Below, in pieces: positions 26,501 to 34,959 of a DNA stretch of 48,448 bases. The DNA lies in contig CAZIKN010000031.1 in NCBI GenBank assembly GCA_964539805.1, positions 1 to 48,448 of the forward strand, written 5' to 3'. This DNA comes from M3007 sp964539805. GTDB lineage: Bacteria > Bacteroidota > Bacteroidia > Chitinophagales > Saprospiraceae. The notes under the pieces are model-generated. The model was not told the DNA's origin and did not search any database. It saw only the letters and a list, made by a program, of their open reading frames with translations. The translations under genes and the position numbers were made by a program. Each line of letters begins with the position of its first letter. The first letter of the stretch is position 1.

Positions 26501-27285
26501 ATGGGCTTTGGAGCTCAGAAGCCTGGTACACGCTGAATGCCATACCAAGCGAGCCTGGTGTTGCCACCGCAAGACCGGGTTTCCTTCCGCAGGAGGACAA
26601 TACCCTGACCGAGGAAGAAAAAGCAGCAGGCTGGAATCTGTTGTTTGACGGGAAGTCAATCGCGCCCCATTGGCACAACTATGGTAAAACAACAATAGGT
26701 GCTTCTTGGATTGTGAATGACAACAGCATTCATTTGGATGCTAAGCCTAACCCTGAAGGCCATTGGCAGGCAAAAGACGGCGGGGATTTGCTGAGTGCTG
26801 AGGAATATGGCGATTTTGAACTGGAATTGGACTGGAAAATAGGCCCATGTGGCAACTCCGGGATTTTCTATTTGGTACAAGAAAAACCTGAAAAATATCA
26901 ATATGGCTGGAATACCGGCCCTGAAATGCAGGTACTGGATAATGCTTGCCACCCGGATAGCAAATTCCCAAAGCACCGTGCAGGAGATCTGTATGACCTT
27001 ATTGAGGCAAAGTATGTCACGGTAAAACCAGCAGGTCAATGGAATCATGTGCGATTGGTTTTTCACAAAGGGAAAGTAGAACATTGGCTGAACTACCACA
27101 AATTGGTAGAATTGCAGATGTTTGAAAATGGGAAGCCCACGAAAAAATGGTTAGACCTTATCGCGGGCAGCAAATTTCCCAAAATCCCTGCACCTGATTT
27201 TGGTTTGGCCACTCGGGGGCACATTTCCCTTCAGGATCACGGCGACCCAATATGGTATAAAAATATTAAAATCAGGAAGCTGTGA
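23545..27285 (+). CDS. Multidomain exported c-type cytochrome: cyt c, PA14, sorbosone dehydrogenase-like propeller and DUF1080
   Basis: A 1246-residue protein whose signal peptide is followed by GCQHE (possible lipid Cys22). Domains in order: an N-terminal beta domain of a kind I associate with Bacteroidota cytochromes (PWVFRSVLDKQPRMITFAL); a cytochrome c domain with heme motif CRTCH at 279-283 and an axial Met likely in KKVMLGGSGVWG; an acidic linker (DEDEDDGEGGE); a PA14 domain from about 388; a beta-propeller like sorbosone/glucose dehydrogenases from about 560 to 900; and a C-terminal DUF1080 (3-keto-disaccharide hydrolase-like, concanavalin fold) from about 1028 with LFDGKSIAPHW. The layout suggests oxidation or cleavage of a sugar with electrons passed to heme. 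Maturation would need the Ccm system, part of which is encoded at 17304-19112. Confidence 0.87.
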   Translation: MSSRFTFLLLLALLLGTWYFGCQHESQNAATLRRPNDPWVFRSVLDKQPRMITFALSDNVWAAYSTDSCSLYKIWSGSVDFSGAVYNMRHGPQPMTIGNAWFENKHRQPWQVSLNGKTETPATDYKGHRYVKGGHAEIMFDLVLSDGQRIRINERPEVTERDRQLGFERKFTVENAPAGAVISLRTNASSLAENAMPVSNGEWKTTEIKLDKSDPNLSAMHLDGILTLDKGTTTFTQYFVNKPLVANPFDVERLAAARGESGEAKPISAGEKIMAQSDCRTCHNPQAQTVGPSYVQIAERYKNLPENVEKLSKKVMLGGSGVWGIAAMSAHPDLQPADAAAMVSYILSFDEDEDDGEGGEAAKDLKDIPENQWLRPDVSASDKDMAQGLVAKVWQLNTTPKTLSDVAFTGSPTVEATIGRLDASGNDFGPFKDNFAIEATGYLFMDKDDNVLFQLSSDDGSKLWIDNKLIVDNDGQHGMAPKESEVALRSGFHTVRFLYFQGGGGRGVQLKWARFGDPGMKIVGETAFFHKKSATPSNGASIGGGNQALPGDLAPLFDVHPSYDLSQARPDEFLPKVAGMDFLPDGRLVVSTWDAAGAVYVLDNVKSGDPKKIKARRIAQGLAEPLGLKVVDGEIYVLQKQELTKLVDRDKDGVIDDYICFAKGWRASANFHEFAFGLAYKDDYFYATLAIAINPGGASTRPQVVDRGKVIRISRKDGSLEFIARGLRTPNGIGEGPDGQLFVADNQGDWLPSSKILHVKPGAFYNSYAVDSAAVAQLPVQQPVAWLPQDEIGNSPTQPALLKDGPYAGQLAFGDVCYGGLQRLFMEKVNGEYQGCVFRFTQGLEGGTNRLVYGPDGGLYVGMIGNPGNWGQTGKFWYGLQRMKYNDQSTFEMLAVRAKSNGMEVEFTEPLRKGDGWDPAQFEVKQWRYQPTVAYGGPKLDEQAMTVQSASVSSDRKKVFLEIPGLKAGHVVWIHLRNLTVSEMRHGLWSSEAWYTLNAIPSEPGVATARPGFLPQEDNTLTEEEKAAGWNLLFDGKSIAPHWHNYGKTTIGASWIVNDNSIHLDAKPNPEGHWQAKDGGDLLSAEEYGDFELELDWKIGPCGNSGIFYLVQEKPEKYQYGWNTGPEMQVLDNACHPDSKFPKHRAGDLYDLIEAKYVTVKPAGQWNHVRLVFHKGKVEHWLNYHKLVELQMFENGKPTKKWLDLIAGSKFPKIPAPDFGLATRGHISLQDHGDPIWYKNIKIRKL

Positions 27286-27682
27286 TGTCTTATAACAAGG
27301 CATAAATGATTTTTACTGTTATTTGCAAAGCCGGTGCGCACCTGAACATCATCATGGCGTGCATCGGCTTTGCCATTTGAAGTACTAACATTTGCCCGCC
27401 TAATGGATTTTCAGGGCCTTTTACGGTTGTGGCTGCCAAACCAACAGATGCTCGGCGTGCCTGCATACCCTAAAGTGGGTTTTTGCCTTTTTTGAGCGAA
27501 AATGCAATTAATTTTTTTTGTTTTTGGTCTTGCGATACAAATACACCTTTCTTTGTCCGATTATTGGCTATGCTGAAAACTTAAACCTTGACTGGTATGC
27601 TTTTGGGGATTATTAGGATTGATTTCTGTGCTTTAAAATGTGAGCCGTTCAAGACCAGCCTGTGCTAACTACAATTAAAATT
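27286..27682. other. 397-bp intergenic region before the TonB receptor
   Basis: It begins with a terminator-like hairpin (27325-27373). The rest is AT-rich with no reading frame I trust and no clear TAnnTTTG box. Confidence 0.6.
27325..27373 (+). terminator. Terminator-like hairpin after the cytochrome fusion gene
   Basis: GCAAAGCCGGTGC at 27325 pairs, with two mismatches, with GCATCGGCTTTGC ending at 27373. The loop is about 20 bases and the T-run is weak. Confidence 0.55.
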
Positions 27683-30418
27683 ATGCGTGTGACAACAAAA
27701 CACCTGTTCCTGGCCATACTTTGCTTTTTTGTATCTTTTTCCTTGTTCGCGCAAAAAAAAATGGATGCAGCACATTCGGGTAGATACGAAAAACAAACGG
27801 TTTTTGACATTATTCAGGCCTTAGAGGCTACTTATCAGATAGCCATTTGTGTGGATCCCAACAAGCTGCCCTGGTATAAAATATCTTTCGAGTATTCCAA
27901 CAGCACCCTGCATGAGACCATGAATGCCTTCCTGCCAAGGCATGGACTCACGTATGCCATTTTTAACGATAGCACTATTGGTATTTGTAAAAAAACGGAT
28001 TTTAATGCTAAATCACTTAGGGCGCTGCGCCAACTTTGTACGGAAAATAAATTGGATATGCCTGATTTTATGCGCCCATTTGTCATAAACCAGAAATTGG
28101 GTGATTCAACGCTCGCCAATGAAACAGTGGAACTTGAATTGTTTGTTTTTGATGATGATAATAATGAACCCATTTTTGGGGCCAATGTGCAAGTATTGGA
28201 CACAAAGCAAAATGTAAGCACCAATGAAAATGGAAAAGTGAGCTTTAACCTGCCCGCCGGCCACCATGATATACTTGTCAAATATATCAGTTACCGGGCT
28301 ACAAAAGTAAATTTAAGTGCTTGGAAATCAGGATCTTTACGTATTCCCTTAAAGAATAACCCTCTTTTGTTGCAAGAAATAGAAATTAGCGGTAACAAAG
28401 CGGAAAACAAGGTAAAAAACACACAAGCCGCAGTGGAATCACTACCCTTGCAAACCATTAAAGATTTGCCCACGCTATTGGGGGAAGCGGATGTGGTCAG
28501 AAGTCTTAGTACCTTGGCAGGGGTGAGTTCTGCGGGTGAGGGATCGCCCGGCTTTAATGTTCGAGGCGGCAATGTTGATCAGAATCTTGCCCTTATGGAT
28601 CAGGCTCCACTTTTTAATACCTCCCATGTGTTGGGATTTTATTCTGTTTACAATCCTGATATGGTTCAAAATGTTACTTTGTATAAAGGTTATATTCCAT
28701 CCAGATTTGGTGGAAAGGTGGCGTCCGTGCTTGACGTCAAATTGAGGGATGGTGATTTTACAACGGTTAAAGGGAGTGTAGGATTGGGGGTTGTAAATGG
28801 TAAAATAAGTCTTGAAGGCCCGATTTGGAAAAACAGGGTTTCGTTTATGGGCAGTTACAGGCGCTCGTATGCGGATTGGCTGTTGCGCGCACTTAAAATT
28901 TCGGCAGCCCGCAACAGTGCGGCTTGGTTTGGTGATGGCTTGGTCAAATTAAGTGCCCGTATTGGAGAAAGAAGCACCCTTAGTCTTTCCGCCTTTCAGA
29001 GCAAAGATTACTTTGTGTACCGCAATCAGTTTGGCTATAATTGGGCTACGCGACTGTTAAACCTTTCCTTTAAACATCCTATTGCGCCACGTTTGTTATC
29101 CATTTGGCAAGGGAATATCGGGCAATACGCTGGCACCTATTTTGTTCCTCAGGGTATTGAAGCATTTGACTTGGAAAATGGCCTGTTGTATCAAAACCTG
29201 AATTGGCGAGGGGTTTACACACCCAATGCACGCCAGGAAATTAATTTTGGTATGCAATGGGAACGCATCAATGGCCTAAATGAAGTACTCCGGCCAAGGG
29301 CAAGCGGGTTAGCTGTACTACCACGGACAGTAGAAAAGGATAAAGGAGAGACCCTCGCCCTTTTTGTAGAAGACGACTATAAAATCAATAACTTATGGAG
29401 TATTTCAACCGGATTGCGACTTCCTTTATATCGCCAAATAGGGCCAGATGAACGGTTTGTTTATCGGGAGGAAAAGCCACGGACCGTTGAAAACATTATA
29501 GACACATTACAATATGCAAGGAGAGCCAACATATATTCCCATCTGTCAATTGAACCCCGTTTTTCGATAAAATACCAATGGAATGGGCATCAATCCCTTA
29601 AAGCAAGCTACGGCAGGGTGCACCAATACGTACACCAGATTTCAAACCTGACAGCCCCTACGCCTGTGGACATTTGGCAAGTTAGCAACAACCATATAGG
29701 GCCTCAACAAAGTGACAATTTTAATATCGGGTATTCCAATGATCTTCGTGAAAATCAATATGCCTTTTCCTCTGATGTTTTTTATCGGATAACCAATAAT
29801 GTACCTGTGTTTAAAAACTTGCCCACTTTATTATTGAATGAACATATAGAAACCGAAGTATTGAGTGGGCAGAATAACAGTTATGGTTTTGAAGCCTCGC
29901 TTCGGCGCAATAAAGGCTGGCTAACTGGTTGGTTTACTTATACTTATGCAAGATCTATCATGTTGGTCAAATCAAGGTTTGCCGAAGAACAAGTGAACAG
30001 GGGAAAAGCCTTTGCATCAGACTATGATCAGCCTCATCAAATCAATGCTATGTTGAAATTTTCCAAGATACCTTCCTTTTTTATTGCGATCAATTATATC
30101 TACCGCACAGGGCGGCCCGTAACTGGGCCGAGTGGTATTTACCAGGTGGGTAATGTGGTAGTATCCGATTTTTCTAATCGCAATAATTTTCGCATACCGG
30201 ATTATCATCGTGTTGATATTTCCATGAACGTGGATCAGAACAAGTCAAAAGTAGGTGGTGTAAGAAGCTCTTTCAGCCTCTCAGTGTACAATGCGCTTTT
30301 TCGCCAGAATCCATACTCCGTGTTTTTTCAAAAAAGGCCCACAGAACCTCCTTCCGCCTATTCATTAGCCCTTATTGGCACGGCTATACCTGCTGCCAGT
30401 TTAACTATAACATTTTGA
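27683..30418 (+). CDS. TonB-dependent outer-membrane receptor with N-terminal STN domain
   Basis: About 911 residues starting at ATG 27683 (MRVTTKHLFLAILCFFVSFS); an upstream in-frame GTG at 27662 is less likely. Signal peptide, then an STN (secretin/TonB short N-terminal) domain at about 36-110, a carboxypeptidase-like regulatory domain (EPIFGANVQVLDTKQNVSTN) at about 150-235, a plug (LGEADVVRSLSTLAGVSSAG, PGFNVRGGNVDQNLALMD) and the 22-strand barrel to the end. Imports an unknown ligand across the outer membrane using TonB energy. The STN domain often signals to a FecR anti-sigma factor, but no FecI/FecR genes are visible here. The DUF4249 gene follows after 2 bp. Confidence 0.93.
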   Translation: MRVTTKHLFLAILCFFVSFSLFAQKKMDAAHSGRYEKQTVFDIIQALEATYQIAICVDPNKLPWYKISFEYSNSTLHETMNAFLPRHGLTYAIFNDSTIGICKKTDFNAKSLRALRQLCTENKLDMPDFMRPFVINQKLGDSTLANETVELELFVFDDDNNEPIFGANVQVLDTKQNVSTNENGKVSFNLPAGHHDILVKYISYRATKVNLSAWKSGSLRIPLKNNPLLLQEIEISGNKAENKVKNTQAAVESLPLQTIKDLPTLLGEADVVRSLSTLAGVSSAGEGSPGFNVRGGNVDQNLALMDQAPLFNTSHVLGFYSVYNPDMVQNVTLYKGYIPSRFGGKVASVLDVKLRDGDFTTVKGSVGLGVVNGKISLEGPIWKNRVSFMGSYRRSYADWLLRALKISAARNSAAWFGDGLVKLSARIGERSTLSLSAFQSKDYFVYRNQFGYNWATRLLNLSFKHPIAPRLLSIWQGNIGQYAGTYFVPQGIEAFDLENGLLYQNLNWRGVYTPNARQEINFGMQWERINGLNEVLRPRASGLAVLPRTVEKDKGETLALFVEDDYKINNLWSISTGLRLPLYRQIGPDERFVYREEKPRTVENIIDTLQYARRANIYSHLSIEPRFSIKYQWNGHQSLKASYGRVHQYVHQISNLTAPTPVDIWQVSNNHIGPQQSDNFNIGYSNDLRENQYAFSSDVFYRITNNVPVFKNLPTLLLNEHIETEVLSGQNNSYGFEASLRRNKGWLTGWFTYTYARSIMLVKSRFAEEQVNRGKAFASDYDQPHQINAMLKFSKIPSFFIAINYIYRTGRPVTGPSGIYQVGNVVVSDFSNRNNFRIPDYHRVDISMNVDQNKSKVGGVRSSFSLSVYNALFRQNPYSVFFQKRPTEPPSAYSLALIGTAIPAASLTITF

Positions 30419-30420
30419 TT

Positions 30421-31503
30421 ATGAACAAAATAGTATTTATTTTTTGCTGTTTTTTGCTAAGCTCCTGCATTCGTGAAGTTAAGTTTGACGCTGACGCCAA
30501 TGCGCCTAATACTATTGTAATTAGTGGAGAGTTTACCAACAGCAGTATCGGTAACCGCGTGTTTATTTGGCGCCCCAATGCCTTTGGCTCCTCTGGTTTT
30601 GTGCCAATCACCGATGCCAGGGTATATGTGGTAGATGAAAACGGAAACAAAGCTGAATATTTGCCCACAACAGCCCAAACCGTGGTAGATCCGGAGTTTT
30701 GTTATGAATTGCCTGCTGGTGCCATGCTTGGAGAGGAGGGCAAATCATACTTTGTTGAGGTTCAATTGAGTGGTAATGGCCCGATTTATCGCTCTCGTCC
30801 CGCTATTATGCCCCAAATAGTAAAGGCTGATTCTATATCGGCCAAAGGTTTGTTTTATAATGCGGGCAATTCTGGTTCACAAGGATCAGCGGAGCCTTAT
30901 GTGGCCTTGACACTACATTCAAAGATAGAGACCAATGAACCGCGATATTTAAAGTGGGATGTTTACAGGGTATTTCATTTTCAACAGTTTTTTGGTGATC
31001 CTATCCCACCCAAGCCGCAAACCTTTTGCTTTATTCATGATTTTTTCAACCAGCAAAATATCATGATCCAAAAATTCGAGAATAAGGCTGGAACTGCATT
31101 TACCACCCCCATAGCAACACGAAATATTGATCGTACCTATGAAGTTTTGAATTATTTTACGGTGACCCAAAAATCCATTACTGCTGATGCCTACCGATAT
31201 TGGGAACAGATAGACGTAGTGGCTAACCCCAAGGGTACCATCTTTGACCCACCTCCCTCACAGGTACGTGGTAATATTTATCAAGTAAACAATGAGATAG
31301 AGACGCCTTTGGGCTATTTTGAGGTTGCTGCTGTGGATACTGTACGCAAAAGATTGATAACCACGGATTTAGGCTCGGAATATGCAGCCCCAAAATACTG
31401 TGAATATCGGTATCCCAGCTATCAATCGCCGGGAGAAGAGTGTTTTTGTTGCATTTTACTGCCCTTTAGCCAATACAAAAAACCACATTATTGGCAGGAG
31501 TAG
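30421..31503 (+). CDS. DUF4249 lipoprotein, partner of the TonB receptor
   Basis: About 360 residues with a lipoprotein signal peptide (FIFCCFLLSSC) followed by the typical DUF4249 start (NTIVISGEFTNSS, PITDARVYVVDENGN). DUF4249 genes regularly follow TonB receptors of this class and are thought to form an accessory surface lipoprotein for uptake, in the manner of SusD. The start at ATG 30421 lies 2 bp after the receptor stop. A cluster of Cys occurs near the C-terminus (YPSYQSPGEECFCCILLPFS), which is worth noting. The stop is directly followed by the heptamer array. Confidence 0.88.
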   Translation: MNKIVFIFCCFLLSSCIREVKFDADANAPNTIVISGEFTNSSIGNRVFIWRPNAFGSSGFVPITDARVYVVDENGNKAEYLPTTAQTVVDPEFCYELPAGAMLGEEGKSYFVEVQLSGNGPIYRSRPAIMPQIVKADSISAKGLFYNAGNSGSQGSAEPYVALTLHSKIETNEPRYLKWDVYRVFHFQQFFGDPIPPKPQTFCFIHDFFNQQNIMIQKFENKAGTAFTTPIATRNIDRTYEVLNYFTVTQKSITADAYRYWEQIDVVANPKGTIFDPPPSQVRGNIYQVNNEIETPLGYFEVAAVDTVRKRLITTDLGSEYAAPKYCEYRYPSYQSPGEECFCCILLPFSQYKKPHYWQE

Positions 31504-31666
31504 TTGTTGGTTATTGGTTGATGGTTATTGGTTAATGGTTGATGGTTATTGGTTTGCACCTTACCAATAACCATCAACCAACAACTAACAACCATCAACC
31601 AACAACCAACAACCATCAACCATCAACTAACAACTAACAACTAACAACCAACAACCAACAACCAAC
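31503..31666. repeat. Inverted heptamer-repeat array between convergent genes
   Basis: The left arm (31503-31551) is seven tandem 7-mers of the form GTTRWTG. After a 13-base centre the right arm (31565-31666) is fourteen and a half 7-mers of the complementary form YAWYAAC. Only positions 1, 3 and 4 vary. The arms can fold into a long AT-rich hairpin, so it may act as a terminator for both convergent genes. No spacer/repeat pattern typical of CRISPR is present. Confidence 0.85.
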
Positions 31667-33703
31667 CTATTTCGGCTTTCCCAGTTTCTTTATCCGAATT
31701 TCTATTCGGTTGTTCTGTTGGTGTTCTTCATCTGTGCATTCAATACCATCAACGCAGCGATTGCGTGGTTCACTTTCACCTTTGCCTATTGGAGTGATGC
31801 GCTTTTCATCTACACCTCTTGATACAAGGTATATTTTGGCGTTTTTGGAGCGCTCATCCGTAAGTTCCTGATTGAGCTTGGCATCGCCGCGGGTCTCGGT
31901 ATGTGAAACAAGGTCAATTTCCATTTCGGGATAGCGTTTCAACAGATCCAAAAGGGCTTCCATGTGGCGCACAGCACTAAAATTAAGGGTAGCCTTGTTA
32001 AACTCATAGAAAATTTTGTCCATCACAAGCACGGAATTGTCCCTCAAGCCATTGGAAAGTGGCAAAATGTCTTCTGCTGTGGCAGTGGCATCTTCTGTGC
32101 TGATGCGCAAGTCTTCAAAATTTTGTTTGCCAATGACAATATTGACCTCAAAGTTTTTGGACTGGAAGCCTTCCCGCTCAACATATACCACATAACGGCC
32201 ATCGGTTTGAAGGCAGCCGTCATATTGTCCATTTGAATTGGTACGCAGTAATTCTTCATATCCTGTTTCGGAATGTACAAATTTCATCCGAACATTAGGG
32301 ATACGCGTGCCGAATTTGTCGGAGGCTACAATGCCACTCGCACGGATACATGGGGGGGCCTCTTTTAGTTGGAACTTCAATTTGCCGCTTTCTGGGTTTT
32401 CGGCCAATACCAAGCGCTCGCTGGTGACATAACCTTCTTTGCTCACCAATACGAGATAACTTTTATATCGGGTGAAATCAAGAAGAGCCTTGCCTGCTGC
32501 GTTGGTAACATAGTCAGGTTTTCCCATGTCCTCGGCATCTTTGCGCGCGATTTCAAAGCTAAGGGCATTTTTCCTGTCCTGCATTTGGTTTAAATTAATG
32601 TCATAAAAGTCTTTGCTACCGCTGACAAATCCGTCATCTGTGGGTTGCAATACCCTGATTTCCACACCCTGCATGGGTTCATTGGATCTCTGGTCCAGCA
32701 CCACGATTTCAGCCGGGATAATTTTGGGCTTCTCTATGCCTTGAAGTCCCAATGGCGATTTGAAGGAATAAATATCATCCTTTCCTTTGCCATTTTCACG
32801 ATTACTGGTAAAATATCCTCTTTTGCCATCAAAGTCCATAATGATGCCCTTTTCATCAAATTCAGTATTGAATGGGGCGTTAAGGTTGACCACGTCTTGG
32901 AATCCGTCGGGGGTTGGATTGGCGTAATACAGGTCAAAACCGCCCAGATTGGCTTCTGTATGTCCTGTTGAAGAAAAAAACAAAGCGCCTGATTGCGCAA
33001 TGAATGGAAAGGATTCGTGGCCTTCGGTATTGATGACAGGTCCGGCATTTACTGGCGCTGACCAACTTTCATTTTCGAGGTCAGAATAATAAATATCAAA
33101 GCCGCCATAGCCGCCGGGCATATTGGATGAAAAGTAAAGGCGCTTATTATCAGCACTTAAGCTTGGCGTCATGACATCATAGTCATTACTGCAAAAGGGC
33201 AGTTCTCCCAAGCGTTTCCACTCTCGGTCGTTTCTCATGGCGAGATAAAGTTTCAAGTGCACAGCGCCATCCTTGCCAGCCTTGGGTACACCATCTTTGT
33301 TGTTGCTTTGGGTGTAGATCAAAATTTTTCGGTCGCGGCTGAAAGTAACAGGGCCTTCATTTTTGGATGTGGTCACTTCAAGGGGGAAACCGTTGGGGGC
33401 AGTGGGAATGCCATTGGGGTCAAAAGGGGAAAAATAAAGATCAAAATAGGCCTGGCCTGTTTGCCTGTCCCTTTGTCCTTTCCCTTTTTGGTTGCTTACG
33501 AACACAATTCCGTTCTCATAAAATGCTGGAGCGAACTCATCGTCCTGAGTATTTAGGTTTACGGCATTGTAAAGTTCCGTTTTGTTTTCCTCACCTTCTT
33601 TGGCGCGAAAACGGTCGCGAGACTTGGATTTATTTGAACTTTGTGCGGAGAGGATAATCGAAAACGGAAGGAGTAGAGTGAAAAGGATTATTTTTTTGTT
33701 CAT
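31667..33703 (-). CDS. PorE-like OmpA-family protein without TPR (T9SS accessory), copy 1
   Basis: 678 residues, started at ATG 33703 (MNKKIILFTLLLPFSIILSA). After the signal peptide come PD40/WD40-like repeats (LYFSSNMPGGYGGFDIYYSD, LFFSSTGHTEANLGGFDLYY), carboxypeptidase-like regulatory segments (ASGIVASDKFGTRIPNVRMK) and a C-terminal OmpA domain (about 545-678). This is the PorE order of P. gingivalis T9SS, but the N-terminal TPR is absent. In the peptidoglycan-binding motif the usual SHTD is SHTE (Asp to Glu), while the paired Arg (ELTDERS) is kept. It is encoded 75 bp downstream of SprF copy 1, so the two probably work together. Confidence 0.87.
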   Translation of the reverse strand: MNKKIILFTLLLPFSIILSAQSSNKSKSRDRFRAKEGEENKTELYNAVNLNTQDDEFAPAFYENGIVFVSNQKGKGQRDRQTGQAYFDLYFSPFDPNGIPTAPNGFPLEVTTSKNEGPVTFSRDRKILIYTQSNNKDGVPKAGKDGAVHLKLYLAMRNDREWKRLGELPFCSNDYDVMTPSLSADNKRLYFSSNMPGGYGGFDIYYSDLENESWSAPVNAGPVINTEGHESFPFIAQSGALFFSSTGHTEANLGGFDLYYANPTPDGFQDVVNLNAPFNTEFDEKGIIMDFDGKRGYFTSNRENGKGKDDIYSFKSPLGLQGIEKPKIIPAEIVVLDQRSNEPMQGVEIRVLQPTDDGFVSGSKDFYDINLNQMQDRKNALSFEIARKDAEDMGKPDYVTNAAGKALLDFTRYKSYLVLVSKEGYVTSERLVLAENPESGKLKFQLKEAPPCIRASGIVASDKFGTRIPNVRMKFVHSETGYEELLRTNSNGQYDGCLQTDGRYVVYVEREGFQSKNFEVNIVIGKQNFEDLRISTEDATATAEDILPLSNGLRDNSVLVMDKIFYEFNKATLNFSAVRHMEALLDLLKRYPEMEIDLVSHTETRGDAKLNQELTDERSKNAKIYLVSRGVDEKRITPIGKGESEPRNRCVDGIECTDEEHQQNNRIEIRIKKLGKPK

Positions 33704-33778
33704 GTTTGCTTGATGCAAATGTTATGATTAGCGAATATGTTAATGTGATTAACGAAAAATTGCGCTGCGAATTGTGCA

Positions 33779-34906
33779 CTAATTTTCGTCGTCGCCGCCT
33801 TCAGACGCTGTTTTTTCACTTGGTTTCTCCGCTTCTTTTTCCAAGCGTTTTTTTTCTTTTTCCAAGCGTTTTTGCTCCTTGGCCTTTTGCTTTTCTAATC
33901 GTTTTTTATCCTTGGCCTTTTCTTTGGCAGACTTTACAGAATTGGCAAATGGGTCATTGGGCGAAATAACAGGTCCGTCATTGGCCGGCGGATCAAATTG
34001 GTATCGCGCCATAAGTTCTACCGAACCCTTGTGGTAGGAGCGAAGTGCTGATATGCCAATATCATAAGACAGGGCGACGAATACTTTTTCCGTGGCCTGC
34101 AAGCCCAGTATGATGTCAATGCTTTCACCATATTTGCTTTTTTGCCCACCTCCGGCCCGGTAAGTGAGGCCTGAATAGTATTTGTTCTGCAATTTAAGGC
34201 CCAAATTGACATCTGCGTCAAAAGGGGCACCGTACACATATTTGATCAAAATATTGGGCGTAAAACGGAGTTCATCATTGAGGGCATAATCAGCGCCGGC
34301 CATGAAGTTAAAATGGCGCTCTTCCCTTGAGGTTACTGTGTCCTCATCCCTGAAATCAATATTGTTATTGACCAATTTATTCACTGCGGCTCCGAAGTAG
34401 TATTTGGCATCATGGTAGTAAAAGCCGGCCCCCACATTGACCAATAACTTGCCGCTGTTCTGAATGGGCACGGCATTGTCATTTGTAAGGGGGGCATCGC
34501 CAATCAGGCGCTTGTCCAACCAATTTTGATAAAAATAACGGATATTGGGCGCGGCACCGATGCGAAAGGCTCCTTTTTTGGTCTCAATTTTATAGGCATA
34601 TATGAGGTCTGCGCTTACTACTCGCGTAATGCCCATTTCAAAATGGGTCAAATTGGCACCCAGGCCAACCCGTTGCTGAAAGGTTTCCTGGTCATAGGAA
34701 AGGGTCTGTATGGATGGTGCGCCCTCAAAACCTATCCATTGCTTGCGGTACATGCCCGTGAGTTGCTTGGTTTCAGCGGCACCTGCAGTTGCCGGGTTCC
34801 AGGCCAATTTGTTGAAAAAGAACTGGGTGTTTAAAGGCTCCTGTTGGGCTAACGCTTGAACGCAGCCTACAAAAAGCAAACTTAGTAGGTAGAGGTGTTT
34901 CTTCAT
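33779..34906 (-). CDS. PorP/SprF-family outer-membrane protein with charged tail, copy 1
   Basis: 375 residues, started at ATG 34906 (MKKHLYLLSLLFVGCVQALA). The signal peptide is followed by the PorP/SprF signature (EPLNTQFFFNKLAWNPATAG, YRKQWIGFEGAPSIQTLSYD) and a predicted 14-strand-like barrel. SprF/PorP proteins help particular T9SS cargoes reach the surface. The last 55 residues are unusual: a helical tail of repeated Lys/Glu/Arg (KRLEKQKAKEQKRLEKEKKR) ending in acidic residues, absent from copy 2. It is first in a two-gene unit with PorE-like copy 1. Confidence 0.88.
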   Translation of the reverse strand: MKKHLYLLSLLFVGCVQALAQQEPLNTQFFFNKLAWNPATAGAAETKQLTGMYRKQWIGFEGAPSIQTLSYDQETFQQRVGLGANLTHFEMGITRVVSADLIYAYKIETKKGAFRIGAAPNIRYFYQNWLDKRLIGDAPLTNDNAVPIQNSGKLLVNVGAGFYYHDAKYYFGAAVNKLVNNNIDFRDEDTVTSREERHFNFMAGADYALNDELRFTPNILIKYVYGAPFDADVNLGLKLQNKYYSGLTYRAGGGQKSKYGESIDIILGLQATEKVFVALSYDIGISALRSYHKGSVELMARYQFDPPANDGPVISPNDPFANSVKSAKEKAKDKKRLEKQKAKEQKRLEKEKKRLEKEAEKPSEKTASEGGDDEN

Positions 34907-34959
34907 GTAAATCGGTTGGGAACTAAGGATATGACACAAAAAGACGTCAAAAATATGGC

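Noticed and set aside
31503..31666. CRISPR-like array of short repeats
   Set aside because: The units are 7-mers without spacers, they switch strand at the centre, and no cas genes are near.
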